A stretch of 20,487 bases of DNA from Candidatus Delongbacteria bacterium (lineage in GTDB: Bacteria; CAIWAD01; BS150m-G50), in contig JADHUQ010000016.1 in assembly GCA_016784425.1 (NCBI GenBank), positions 1-20,487 on the forward strand, read 5' to 3'. Made by a program: the position numbers and the translations under genes. This document shows positions 1 to 7,248 of this stretch, piece after piece. Every line of letters starts with the position of its first letter. Position 1 is the first letter of the stretch. The notes beneath the pieces are model-generated. The model ran no database searches. It was given only the letters and a program-made list of their open reading frames with translations, and was not told the DNA's origin.

Positions 1-132
1 AGTAATACCTATCGTGAGCATTTTGATAGCCTGAAGACGGATGGCTAACAGAAAATCAGAGGCTGCACGATAATTCAGATCGATCTCCAACAAGCCAGCG
101 TGATCTGGATTTGGAATTGGAAAAGGTTTCAT
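1..132 (-). CDS. possible 5' part of an unidentified gene, cut by window edge
   Basis: On the minus strand an ATG at 132-130 opens a frame of 44 codons with no stop before the left edge; it starts MKPFPIPNPDHAGLLEIDLN. I do not recognise the product and see no diagnostic motif in so short a piece. The stretch is AT-richer than the clpX region next to it and uses codons such as CCA, TTA and ATA that are rare in its neighbours. Only a weak AGG lies before the ATG, and TATAAT lies a little further upstream. It would be transcribed in the same direction as clpX, 318 bp downstream of it. A stop-free run of this length can occur by chance, so this is a tentative call. It does not resemble Lon, the gene that often follows clpX. 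Confidence 0.3.
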   Translation of the reverse strand, partial: MKPFPIPNPDHAGLLEIDLNYRAASDFLLAIRLQAIKMLTIGIT

Positions 133-450
133 AACCTGATTATAGCCATGTCAATGAGCGAAAAACAGTAGAATCTGCTGATTCTTAAGCATGATTAATT
201 TTGAGCAGCCCTATAAGAGGATAGAAAACGAAGACTCAGACACAGATACCGAGATCGTATAAGCGTTAGCACGAAAGGGTAGGTTCACCGCTTCAGTCGA
301 TAGCACTATTCATTGCTTCCAGCTGCAGTAAGCGATCGAACATGATGGATTCAGAATCTTCCCGAGGGCAAGTGGGTAGATCGATTACCTCGAGGAAAGC
401 AGCTCCAGGGGTTGGAACGTTACAGCAGATCAAGCATTACTGGGTCGTAA
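133..450. other. intergenic region downstream of clpX, no gene seen
   Basis: These 318 bases between the clpX stop and the partial left-edge frame hold no convincing coding frame. An ATG-started plus-strand frame from 342 runs into the antisense of clpX and has no ribosome binding site. I looked for a hairpin followed by a T tract after the clpX stop on the minus strand and did not find one, so termination of the operon here may be Rho-dependent or lie further on. The base composition is visibly AT-richer than in the flanking operon. Confidence 0.5.
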
Positions 451-1731
451 TTACCCGGTCCTCTTCTTTAACTGCCGGGTCTTGCCACCACTCTGCTGGC
501 GTCGTTCAACCAGCGGTTTCCCTTTGCCCTCCACCACCTTGTGATCGATAGTAACCCGTTTGACCGACTTGTCGCCGGGCAGTTCGAACATGCTGTCACG
601 CAGAGTAGCTTCCATGATAGAGCGCAGTGCCCGCGCACCGGTCTTGCGCTTCTTTGCCAGTTTGACAATTGCAGTCAGCGCTTTGTCGGTAAAACTCAAT
701 TCGATACCATCGAGCTTGAGCAGCTCAATAAACTGGCGGGTCAGGGCGTTACGGGGATTGAGCAGAATATCACGGAGCGCATCTTCGGTCAACTCGTCCA
801 GTGCGGTAATCACCGGTAAACGCCCGATTAATTCCGGTATGAGGCCGTAACGAATGAGGTCGTAGTACTCAATCTTCTGCAGCAGCTCAAAACGGGACTG
901 CTCCTGTTTCTCCGGCGTCGCACCGAACCCCATCGAGGAGCTGGACAACCGATGCTCGATAATCTTCTCCAACCCGTCAAACGATCCGCCGACAATGAAG
1001 AGGATGTTGCGGGTGTTGATATTGATCAACTTCTGCTCCGGGTGCTTGCGCCCACCCTCCGGTGGCACGGCGGCAATCGTCCCCTCCAGCAGTTTGAGCA
1101 TAGCCTGCTGTACCCCTTCACCGGAAACATCGCGGGTGATCGATGTGTTGGCGTCACGACGGGCGATCTTGTCGATCTCATCGATATAGATAATGCCCAT
1201 CTCCGCGGCCGGCACATCGTAATTGGCAGCTCGCAGCAGACGGACCAGGATGTTTTCCACATCTTCGCCGACATAACCGGCTTCGGTCAGCACTGTGGCA
1301 TCCGCGATCGTGAACGGTACCTGCAGGAAACGGGCCAGCGTCTGTGCCAGCAGCGTCTTCCCGGTCCCGGTGGGACCGACCAGCATGATGTTGCTCTTCT
1401 CAATCTCAACATCGGTACCGGCGGATTCCTGGGTGATTCGTTTGTAATGATTGTACACCGCCACGGAGAGTGCCCGTTTGGCCTCGTTCTGGCCAATGAC
1501 ATATTCATCCAGGCGGGTTTTGATCTCACGCGGGTTGGGAAACTGCTTCAGGTTGAAGCTCTTGCGTTGCGACAGGTTACGTTGAATGATACGCCCGGAA
1601 GCTTCCACGCATTCATCGCAGATGTTAACTTCCGGTCCGGTAATCATGATCTGAACCTGGTCGGAGGTGCGACCACAGAAGGAACAGCGCGGTGTCTCTA
1701 AACCCAGATTGTCATGGCCCTTGGTCGTCAT
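451..1731 (-). CDS. clpX: ATP-dependent Clp protease ATP-binding subunit ClpX
   Basis: ClpX is the hexameric AAA+ unfoldase that recognises tagged or damaged cytoplasmic proteins and feeds them into ClpP. Counting from the upstream ATG at 1737, the N-terminal zinc-binding domain has C18/C21 and C40/C43. The Walker A GPTGTGKT is at 121-128, the GYVG pore loop at 154-157, and the Walker B IIYIDEID has D186/E187. Further on are the RKH pore loop (GGRKHP), an MGF version of the IGF loop that docks on ClpP, and the sensor-2 GARALRS. The length (426-428 aa) is normal. I start at the second ATG (1731-1729) because GAGG sits 6 nt before it, whereas the same GAGG directly abuts the first ATG (1737). 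The gene is last in a tRNA-tig-clpP-clpX unit, 30 nt or so after clpP. Identity is very secure. Confidence 0.97.
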   Translation of the reverse strand: MTTKGHDNLGLETPRCSFCGRTSDQVQIMITGPEVNICDECVEASGRIIQRNLSQRKSFNLKQFPNPREIKTRLDEYVIGQNEAKRALSVAVYNHYKRITQESAGTDVEIEKSNIMLVGPTGTGKTLLAQTLARFLQVPFTIADATVLTEAGYVGEDVENILVRLLRAANYDVPAAEMGIIYIDEIDKIARRDANTSITRDVSGEGVQQAMLKLLEGTIAAVPPEGGRKHPEQKLININTRNILFIVGGSFDGLEKIIEHRLSSSSMGFGATPEKQEQSRFELLQKIEYYDLIRYGLIPELIGRLPVITALDELTEDALRDILLNPRNALTRQFIELLKLDGIELSFTDKALTAIVKLAKKRKTGARALRSIMEATLRDSMFELPGDKSVKRVTIDHKVVEGKGKPLVERRQQSGGKTRQLKKRTG

Positions 1732-1767
1732 AAACATCCTCGCGGAGTAGTCCCCCGATAACGGAGG

Positions 1768-2364
1768 CTATTTCTTCTCGATCTCGTGTGACACGATAAC
1801 TTCGTCGATGAGTCCGTAATCACGGGCCTCTTCCGCCGACATGAAATAATCGCGATCGGTATCAGTCTGAATCCGCTTCAGCGATTGACCGGTATGATGT
1901 GCCAGAATCTCCGCCAACCGCTTTTTCAGCAGCACGATTTCCCTGGCATGAATCTCGATGTCGGACGCCTGTCCCTGGACACCACCCATCGGCTGGTGGA
2001 TCAGGAGACGCGAATTGGGCAGGGTGCTGCGCTTACCCTTGGCTCCGGCGGTCAAAAGCAGTGCTCCAAAACTGGCAGCTAGGCCGGTACATATAGTGGC
2101 GACATCCGGCTTGATGTATTGCATAGTGTCATAGATGGCCAGACCGGCTGTCACAGCTCCGCCGGGGCTGTTGATGTAAAGGAAGATATCCTTGTCGGGA
2201 TCCTCCGCTTCCAGAAAGAGCAGCTGGGCTATAATCAGGTTGGCGATCTGGTCGTTGATTGCGGTGCCGAGGAAGATAATCCTCTCCTTCAGCAGGCGGG
2301 AATATATGTCGTAGGAGCGCTCGCCGCGACCGGTCTGTTCTACTACAATCGGAATAAGTCCCAT
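1768..2364 (-). CDS. clpP: ATP-dependent Clp protease proteolytic subunit ClpP
   Basis: ClpP is the tetradecameric serine protease chamber that partners with ClpX (and ClpA/ClpC where present) in the cytoplasm. The 198-aa product has the complete triad: Ser98 in GLAASFGALLL, His123 in RLLIHQPMGG and Asp172 in TDRDYFMSAEEA, in the usual order and spacing. The oligomerisation and handle region (QTDTDRDYF ... EARDYGLIDEV) is intact. The serine is followed by Phe rather than the more usual Met, a conservative change. The start ATG at 2364-2362 follows the tig stop codon with no gap. Its Shine-Dalgarno (AAGGAGG) lies inside the last tig codons, so translation is probably coupled to tig. No propeptide longer than a few residues is apparent. 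Confidence 0.97.
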   Translation of the reverse strand: MGLIPIVVEQTGRGERSYDIYSRLLKERIIFLGTAINDQIANLIIAQLLFLEAEDPDKDIFLYINSPGGAVTAGLAIYDTMQYIKPDVATICTGLAASFGALLLTAGAKGKRSTLPNSRLLIHQPMGGVQGQASDIEIHAREIVLLKKRLAEILAHHTGQSLKRIQTDTDRDYFMSAEEARDYGLIDEVIVSHEIEKK

Positions 2365-3675
2365 TTAATCCTCCTTAGCGCCACCCTTGCCGGCGGCTTT
2401 CGATTTGCCCTGTTTCGGTTTTACCATGACGGCGTTTTCCAGCAGCAGGGTCATTACCTTGTTGTCCAGGGTCTGCCCCCGGAATTCGTCACGCTGTTCA
2501 TCGGACAGCAGTTGCGGTCGCAGTGCATCAGGTGTAGTCCCCCGCCTGGTGGCCAGACGCCCGAGCTCTGCTTCCAGCTCCTCGTCGGTTACGGTCAACT
2601 CTTCTGCCCGGATAATCGCCTTTTTGAGCAGGTACCAATGGGCACTGGTTTTCATCTGTTCCGCGTACTCCTCCCGGATAACATTATCATCGACAGGGTT
2701 CTGGGAGCCCTTGCGGGTACGTTCAATCAGGTTTTCCAACTGCAGGTCGATCATCTGCTGGGGGACTTCCACCGCGTTCAGTCCGGTGAGCTTCTCGATC
2801 AGCCGATCATTGAGCTGCCGGGTCTTGTCCTGTTCCAGCATTTCGCTCATATCGTGGCGGATTTTATCCTTCAGCTCTTCCAGCGTATCAAAACCGGGGG
2901 GTACCTCCCTGGCCAGCTCGTCATCAAGCGGCAGCAGGTCGAGCTGTTTGACCTCTTTGACCTCCACGGTGAAGTACTCAGTCTTGGGTTGGCCGTCCGC
3001 GCTCTGCTCTTTGGGGTCGTTCAGGGTTACATTGCGGGTTTCGCCCGCTTTGATCCCCGTCATCTGTTTGTCAAAATCCGCGCCGTAAGTGCCTTCACCC
3101 AGAACCACCTGGAGGTTGGCATAGCGGGATTCCTTGACCGGAAGTCCCAGGGAGTCGTTTTCCTGGAGATCCACCACCAGCTGACAGCCTTCTGTGGCTG
3201 CCGTATCGCTGGGGGTCCAACTGCTGAAATCGCGGCGGATCCGCTCGAGGGTTTCGTCAATGCGGGCCTCATCCAGCTCCATCACCGGCTCTTCGATTTC
3301 AATACCCTTGTACTGAGCGATCTCCACCTCCGGTTCTACCGGAATCAGGGCGACGAAGACCAGATCCTGGCCCGGCTCAAACTCCAGCTTCTGGATCTCC
3401 CCCTGGTCGATCGGGGTGAGGTCATGCTCGGTGACCGCGCTGAGATAACTCTCGCTGATCAAACCGTCCAGCACCTCCTGTTGTACCGCCTTACCGGCAA
3501 TATTGCGGACCTGGGCCAACGGTGCTTTTCCTTTGCGGAATCCTTTGATATCAATAGTTTTACGATATTCCAACAGCTTGGCGTCTATTTTCTTCTGGAT
3601 GTCGGCGGCCGGTACGGTCACCTCTATTTCAACCCTGGAATTCTCTTTACGATCGATTTTAACTTCCAATCTCAT
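2365..3675 (-). CDS. tig: trigger factor, ribosome-associated chaperone and peptidyl-prolyl isomerase
   Basis: Trigger factor binds at the ribosomal tunnel exit and shields nascent chains. The 436-aa product has the three-part layout of the family. An N-terminal ribosome-binding domain carries the signature GFRKGKAP at residues 45-52. A degenerate FKBP-type isomerase domain lies around residues 160-245 (QLVVDLQEND ... GADFDKQMTGIKAGE). A long, charged helical C-terminal chaperone domain ends in a Lys/Gly-rich tail. It is the first protein gene of the tig-clpP-clpX unit and lies 24 nt after the tRNA-Leu. The start is uncertain: AGGAG directly abuts the ATG at 3675-3673, which is too close for normal use, while an in-frame TTG at 3669-3667 sits 6 nt after it. 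Both give an acceptable family N-terminus. Confidence 0.96.
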   Translation of the reverse strand: MRLEVKIDRKENSRVEIEVTVPAADIQKKIDAKLLEYRKTIDIKGFRKGKAPLAQVRNIAGKAVQQEVLDGLISESYLSAVTEHDLTPIDQGEIQKLEFEPGQDLVFVALIPVEPEVEIAQYKGIEIEEPVMELDEARIDETLERIRRDFSSWTPSDTAATEGCQLVVDLQENDSLGLPVKESRYANLQVVLGEGTYGADFDKQMTGIKAGETRNVTLNDPKEQSADGQPKTEYFTVEVKEVKQLDLLPLDDELAREVPPGFDTLEELKDKIRHDMSEMLEQDKTRQLNDRLIEKLTGLNAVEVPQQMIDLQLENLIERTRKGSQNPVDDNVIREEYAEQMKTSAHWYLLKKAIIRAEELTVTDEELEAELGRLATRRGTTPDALRPQLLSDEQRDEFRGQTLDNKVMTLLLENAVMVKPKQGKSKAAGKGGAKED

Positions 3676-3699
3676 CTCCTGTAATTCTCTTCATTCAAG

Positions 3700-3782
3700 T
3701 GCGAAAGGGGGGATTTGAACCCCCACGTCCATAGGACACCAGATCCTAAATCTGGCGCGTCTGCCAATTCCGCCACTCTCGC
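3700..3782 (-). tRNA. tRNA-Leu (anticodon UAG)
   Basis: The minus strand folds as a class II tRNA. The acceptor GCGAGAG pairs with CTTTCGC (one G-T), with discriminator A at 3700. The D-arm region contains TGGCGGAATTGGCAGACGC. The anticodon stem CCAGA/TCTGG encloses the loop TTTAGGA with anticodon TAG. A long variable arm follows, then the T-arm GGGGGTTCAAATCCCCC. The 83-nt length and the long variable arm are typical of leucine tRNAs. CCA is not encoded, since the bases after the discriminator are CTT. It ends 24 nt before tig and reads toward it, so the two are probably on one transcript. Confidence 0.95.
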
Positions 3783-4033
3783 TGGCTGGTCAGATTCAGC
3801 GTAACTATAAAGTGATGCTTGGTTCATTGTGGTGCAATCAGTACATCATTTCTGAGCATCAATATATATGGGGAGCCTGTATGAATCGCAACTCTTTCGC
3901 GTCAGGGTGGTAGAAAACAGATACACCAGGAGATAATGGTGAAGAGGTGCGGTGAATGGTTGTTGTAAAAAAGTGTCTGGGAAGATGCAAAAGCCACTTA
4001 GCTTGAGAAAGTCCCGGATCTCCATTATAAATA

Positions 4034-4063
4034 CTTCACGCCCCTCTGGGCGTGAAGCGAAAG
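4034..4063. repeat. 30-bp hairpin repeat, copy 1
   Basis: The 10-base arm CTTCACGCCC, a CTCT loop and the exact complement GGGCGTGAAG form a perfect hairpin, followed by CGAAAG. The second copy 66 bp downstream is identical over all 30 bases. Similarity continues weakly after the repeat (the ACGGGC block occurs in both), which favours a REP-like intergenic element or tandem duplication over a CRISPR unit. No T tract follows in either orientation, so it is not an obvious terminator. Confidence 0.9.
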
Positions 4064-4099
4064 AGCCCACGGGCAGTTGAAATCATATGGAATCGATGA

Positions 4100-4129
4100 C
4101 TTCACGCCCCTCTGGGCGTGAAGCGAAAG
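4100..4129. repeat. 30-bp hairpin repeat, copy 2
   Basis: Identical to the copy at 4034-4063: CTTCACGCCC, CTCT, GGGCGTGAAG, CGAAAG. The 36 bases between the copies are not repeated exactly. Copy 2 lies 46 bp before the preferred ATG of the kinase gene, so it would be in that gene's leader or promoter region and could influence its expression. Confidence 0.9.
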
Positions 4130-4157
4130 TGCTAACGGGCGATCAAAAACGAAAAGT

Positions 4158-5429
4158 GTGCGGGATTGCAAAAAAATGATCAAACCAGATAGCCAGATCG
4201 CCAAGCTGCAAGCCGAGATCGAGCGGCTGCAGGGGGAGGTGATCCGGTTCCAGCAGAGCGAGGCACGTCTACGGGAAATGGGAAATAACATCGCTCTCGG
4301 CCTCTATCGACGCACCTGCGGTGCGCAGGGTACCATCGTTAATGTCAATCCGGCTCTGGCGAAACTTTTCGGTTATCTGCACCCTGAAGAACTGGAGGGT
4401 ATGTCGATGCGTGACCTCTACTGGGATCCAGAGGAGTGCGACCAGTTTTCCGGGGAGGTTTTTGAACATGGTGATGTCAGTCGTCGTGAACTCAGGATGA
4501 GACATAGGGACGGCAGCACCCGCTGGATTACCGTCACCACGACTATGATACTCGACACAGAGGGAGAGGCGGAATTTTTTGATGGCATCATGGAGGATAT
4601 CACCGCCCGCAAGGCAGCGGAGGCGGAGACTGCCCGCCAGCGGGAACAGCTGATCCAGGCGGACAAGATGGTGGCACTGGGAACACTTGTTTCCGGTGTG
4701 GCCCATGAAATCAACAACCCCAACCAGTTCATCGTCTCCCATATCTCGCCACTGAAGAAGATCTGGGATGATGTCCAGCCTATTCTCGACCGATATTTCG
4801 AGCATAATGGAGATTTTCTGGTCGGGGGTGGTAAGTACTCCCTGCGTCGCGAGCAGGTACCGGAGATGTTTGCCAGCGTTCTCAAGGGGGCGCAGCGGAT
4901 CAGGCACATTGTAAGAGAGCTGCGTGACTACACCAGACAGCAACCGCTGGCGATGGATAACAACCTCGAGCTCAACGCCGTGGTCAAGTCCGCGCTGGAA
5001 CTACTCGCCAACCAGATCGGCAAATCCACCACTAACTTCAGTGTCAATTACGCCGAGGGATTACCGCAGATTACAGGCGACTACCAGCGGATCGAGCAGG
5101 TGGTGATCAACCTGGTACAGAACGCCTGCCAGGCACTGGACGACAACAGTGCCGCTGTGGTGGTCAGTACCCTGCTCGATCCTGCTGAGCGGTCGGTATT
5201 GCTACAGGTCAGAGATGAGGGGATCGGTATTCCCGCGGAAGATCTGCCACGGATACGGGATCCATTTTTTACTACCAGGCGGGAAAGCGGCGGTACCGGT
5301 CTGGGACTTTCGATCAGTGAGACAATCATCAAGAAACATGGTGGTACACTTCACTTCGCCTCGCAAGTCGGGGTTGGTACTACTGTCACGATAACATTCC
5401 CTGTCAATACTATAGTATTTCCCAGTTAA
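4158..5429 (+). CDS. PAS-domain sensor histidine kinase
   Basis: This is a cytoplasmic two-component kinase of the NtrB-like class. No transmembrane segment is visible. In the longest form (423 aa), residues 13-38 look like a short coiled coil. Residues 40-150 form a PAS fold ending in a PAC-type segment (REL RMRHRDGS ... DGIMEDIT). A DHp helix carries the phospho-acceptor His183 in GVAHEINNPNQF. The HATPase_c domain follows, with the N box (NLVQNACQAL, about 318-327), G1 DEGIGIP, F box DPFFTT and G2 GGTGLGLS. The signal is unknown. The frame opens with GTG at 4158, but the ATG at 4176 is a likelier start; neither has a strong Shine-Dalgarno. It lies 57 bp before the sigma-54 response regulator, its evident partner. 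Confidence 0.93.
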   Translation: MRDCKKMIKPDSQIAKLQAEIERLQGEVIRFQQSEARLREMGNNIALGLYRRTCGAQGTIVNVNPALAKLFGYLHPEELEGMSMRDLYWDPEECDQFSGEVFEHGDVSRRELRMRHRDGSTRWITVTTTMILDTEGEAEFFDGIMEDITARKAAEAETARQREQLIQADKMVALGTLVSGVAHEINNPNQFIVSHISPLKKIWDDVQPILDRYFEHNGDFLVGGGKYSLRREQVPEMFASVLKGAQRIRHIVRELRDYTRQQPLAMDNNLELNAVVKSALELLANQIGKSTTNFSVNYAEGLPQITGDYQRIEQVVINLVQNACQALDDNSAAVVVSTLLDPAERSVLLQVRDEGIGIPAEDLPRIRDPFFTTRRESGGTGLGLSISETIIKKHGGTLHFASQVGVGTTVTITFPVNTIVFPS

Positions 5430-5486
5430 GCTGACCGATTGATTTAGTACATTTCAGGTGAGCATCAATAGAACCCGGGGGCTTAG

Positions 5487-6932
5487 ATGCAGTCTGTTCA
5501 AAACCGTTCCGGTGCGATTCTGCTGGTAGACGATGAACTGGAGGTGCTGACCGGTGCCGAGTTTCTACTGGAAGCAGCCGGTATCCACAACTGTCTGCTC
5601 TGTCAGGACAGTCGCCAGGTGATGAGTCTGGTGCAGGAGCATGATCCGGTCATCATATTGCTGGATCTCTCGATGCCACATGTCACCGGTGAACAGCTGC
5701 TGGTCAAACTGGCCGATGAGCAGCCGCAGATTCCGGTCATCATCATAACCGGTACCAATGATGTGGAGACCGCCATCAACTGCATGCGCAACGGTGCTTT
5801 CGATTACCTGGTCAAACCGGTGGAGGAGACCCGGTTGACTTCAGCCGTAAAACGGGCATTGGAGATGCGGGAGCTGAAGCAGGAATACGCCTCTTTCAGG
5901 AACAGGGTGCTGACCAACCGGTTGGAAAACCCAGAAGCATTCGCCGCCATCATTACCAACAACAATGGTATGCAGTCGATCTTCCAGTATGCGGAGACGA
6001 TTGCTCCCACCCGGCGGCCGGTGCTGATCACCGGTGAAACCGGTACCGGCAAGGAGCTGCTGGCTCGGGCGATTCACACCGTCAGTAATTGTGCCGGTGA
6101 TTTTGTGGCGATCAATGTGGCCGGACTGGATGACAGTCTCTTTTCCGATACGCTGTTCGGGCATGTACGGGGGGCGTTTACCGGTGCCGATAAAGCGCGG
6201 GCCGGGCTGCTGGCCAGGGCGGCCGGGGGGACTCTGTTTTTAGATGAAATCGGCGACCTGGAGATCAAGAGTCAGATCAAACTGCTGCGGTTGTTGCAGG
6301 AGCAGGAGTACTTCCCGCTGGGTGCAGATGCAGCCAAGCCGGCGGAGGCGAGGATCATTTGCGCCGCCAATCGCGATTTGCAGGCGTTGCAGCAACAGGA
6401 AAAGTTCCGGACAGATCTTTACTACCGGCTGCAGACCCACCAGATACATCTGCCCCCCTTGCGGGACCGGATTGACGATCTGCCGCTGCTGGTGGATCAT
6501 TTCCTGGAGGAGGCGGCCGTAGCGCTGAACAAGAAAAAACCGGCAGTACCGCGCGAGCTGTTTACGCTGTTGTCGGTGTACCATTTTCCCGGTAACATCC
6601 GGGAGCTGGAGTCGATGGTGTTTGATTCCATCAGCCGGCACAAGGTAAAAATGCTCTCCACCGAGCAGTTCGGGGAGCATATCCGTCAGCAACGGGACGC
6701 CGAGACTGTTGAAGGTGGAGCGGGGACTTTGGAGGGGGTGAACGCGGCTTCACCTTTTGCCCTGCTGGAAAAGTTACCAACGCTGGCGGAGGTGCCCCGT
6801 ATGTTGATCGCGGAGGCGATGGAGCGGGCGGAAGGCAACCAGACCGTCGCGGCGCAACTGTTGGGGATTACCAGGTCGGGGCTGAGCAAGGCGTTAAAGA
6901 GGTATGGTGCTGGTCGACAGAATGATGATTGA
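5487..6932 (+). CDS. sigma-54-dependent response regulator, NtrC/AtoC family
   Basis: This is a DNA-binding activator that uses ATP to open sigma-54 promoters after phosphorylation by its kinase. The 481-aa protein has a receiver domain (acidic D15/D16, phospho-acceptor Asp60 in ILLDLSMP, Thr88, Lys110 in YLVKP). The AAA+ domain follows, with Walker A GETGTGKE at 183-190, the sigma-54 contact loop GAFTGA at 229-234 and Walker B TLFLDEIGD near 249-257. The FRTDLYYRL region supplies the arginines. A Fis-type helix-turn-helix ends the protein at 449-474 (GNQTVAAQLLGITRSGLSKAL). The intact GAFTGA means it should be a true sigma-54 activator. It is preceded by the PAS kinase and probably co-transcribed with it. 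Its targets are not shown by the sequence; one candidate sigma-54 promoter is at 16800-16817. Confidence 0.95.
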   Translation: MQSVQNRSGAILLVDDELEVLTGAEFLLEAAGIHNCLLCQDSRQVMSLVQEHDPVIILLDLSMPHVTGEQLLVKLADEQPQIPVIIITGTNDVETAINCMRNGAFDYLVKPVEETRLTSAVKRALEMRELKQEYASFRNRVLTNRLENPEAFAAIITNNNGMQSIFQYAETIAPTRRPVLITGETGTGKELLARAIHTVSNCAGDFVAINVAGLDDSLFSDTLFGHVRGAFTGADKARAGLLARAAGGTLFLDEIGDLEIKSQIKLLRLLQEQEYFPLGADAAKPAEARIICAANRDLQALQQQEKFRTDLYYRLQTHQIHLPPLRDRIDDLPLLVDHFLEEAAVALNKKKPAVPRELFTLLSVYHFPGNIRELESMVFDSISRHKVKMLSTEQFGEHIRQQRDAETVEGGAGTLEGVNAASPFALLEKLPTLAEVPRMLIAEAMERAEGNQTVAAQLLGITRSGLSKALKRYGAGRQNDD

Positions 6933-6960
6933 GATGGGGATAATGGTGATCAGCCATCAA

Positions 6961-7060
6961 TCACTCTTCCTCTCCGCACCTCCCCCGCTCCCACCTGTTC
7001 CTTACCCCCCCCATCTTTTCCCTTGCACCCCACCCTCCATTCAACTATCCTTATCCCCTC
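6961..7060 (+). terminator. candidate Rho-dependent terminator (C-rich, G-poor tract)
   Basis: In the 100 bases starting 29 nt after the response-regulator stop I count 55 C and 4 G. This is a strong C-over-G bubble of the kind that marks rut sites, in a region otherwise roughly balanced in G and C. It is not coding and no intrinsic terminator hairpin is present between 6933 and the helicase leader. The assignment rests on composition and position only. Confidence 0.45.
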
Positions 7061-7162
7061 ATAAGCACGGCTACGCTGAAGTTCACCGAGCCTGCACCTG
7101 TCTGCTCACTTGAGCACCTGATATTTTGTCACCGCGAACCTTGCGGTCCTTTCTTTTCCACG

Positions 7163-7234
7163 TGTCCGGCGGGTAGAGATTGCAACACCCCGGACATAGG
7201 GACCAACGACTCAAAACGAAGTCAACCTGGTCCC
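7163..7234 (+). promoter_or_regulatory. structured 5' leader of the RNA helicase gene
   Basis: Two hairpins stand in a row before the helicase start. TGTCCGG (7163-7169) pairs with CCGGACA (7190-7196). GGGACCA (7199-7205) pairs with TGGTCCC (7228-7234), with a smaller internal GACT/AGTC pairing. The second ends about 7 nt before the AGGA Shine-Dalgarno of the TTG start at 7249, so it could affect ribosome access. Long structured leaders with autoregulation or cold control are known for some DEAD-box helicase genes; that this one works in that way is inference. Confidence 0.5.
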
Positions 7235-7248
7235 GGATAGGAAAGAAC

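Larger units (their letters stand above)
3783..4157. other. divergent intergenic region with two hairpin repeats
   Basis: This 375-bp gap separates the minus-strand tRNA-Leu/tig unit from the plus-strand kinase and should hold promoters for both. On the minus strand a TATAGT lies about 20 bp before the tRNA, but I see no matching -35 at normal spacing. The right part holds two copies of a 30-bp perfect hairpin repeat (4034-4063, 4100-4129). Minus-strand frames crossing this gap (3846-4070 and 4025-4291) look like chance frames: one contains the repeat twice in the same phase because the repeat period is 66 bp. Confidence 0.5.

Noticed and set aside
255..263. CGTTAGCAC shared between the left gap and the reverse complement of the flank of repeat copy 2
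   Set aside because: A 9-base match is expected by chance in a window this long, and the bases around it do not align.
342..551. 69-codon plus-strand frame at the clpX 3' end
   Set aside because: Low-complexity product, no ribosome site, overlaps clpX.
952..1701. 249-codon plus-strand open frame antisense to clpX
   Set aside because: Shadow of the conserved clpX reading frame; no protein motif.
2119..3684. 521-codon plus-strand open frame antisense to clpP and tig
   Set aside because: It is fully antisense to two unmistakable genes, has no ribosome site and no recognisable domain. Codon bias of the real genes removes stops from this frame.
4034..4129. CRISPR array
   Set aside because: Only two repeats, similarity continues beyond the repeat into the supposed spacer, and no cas genes are in the window.
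4025..4291. Minus-strand frame with the peptide SLHAQRGVK twice
   Set aside because: The repetition comes from the 66-bp-period DNA repeat, a multiple of three. It overlaps the kinase start and has no ribosome site.
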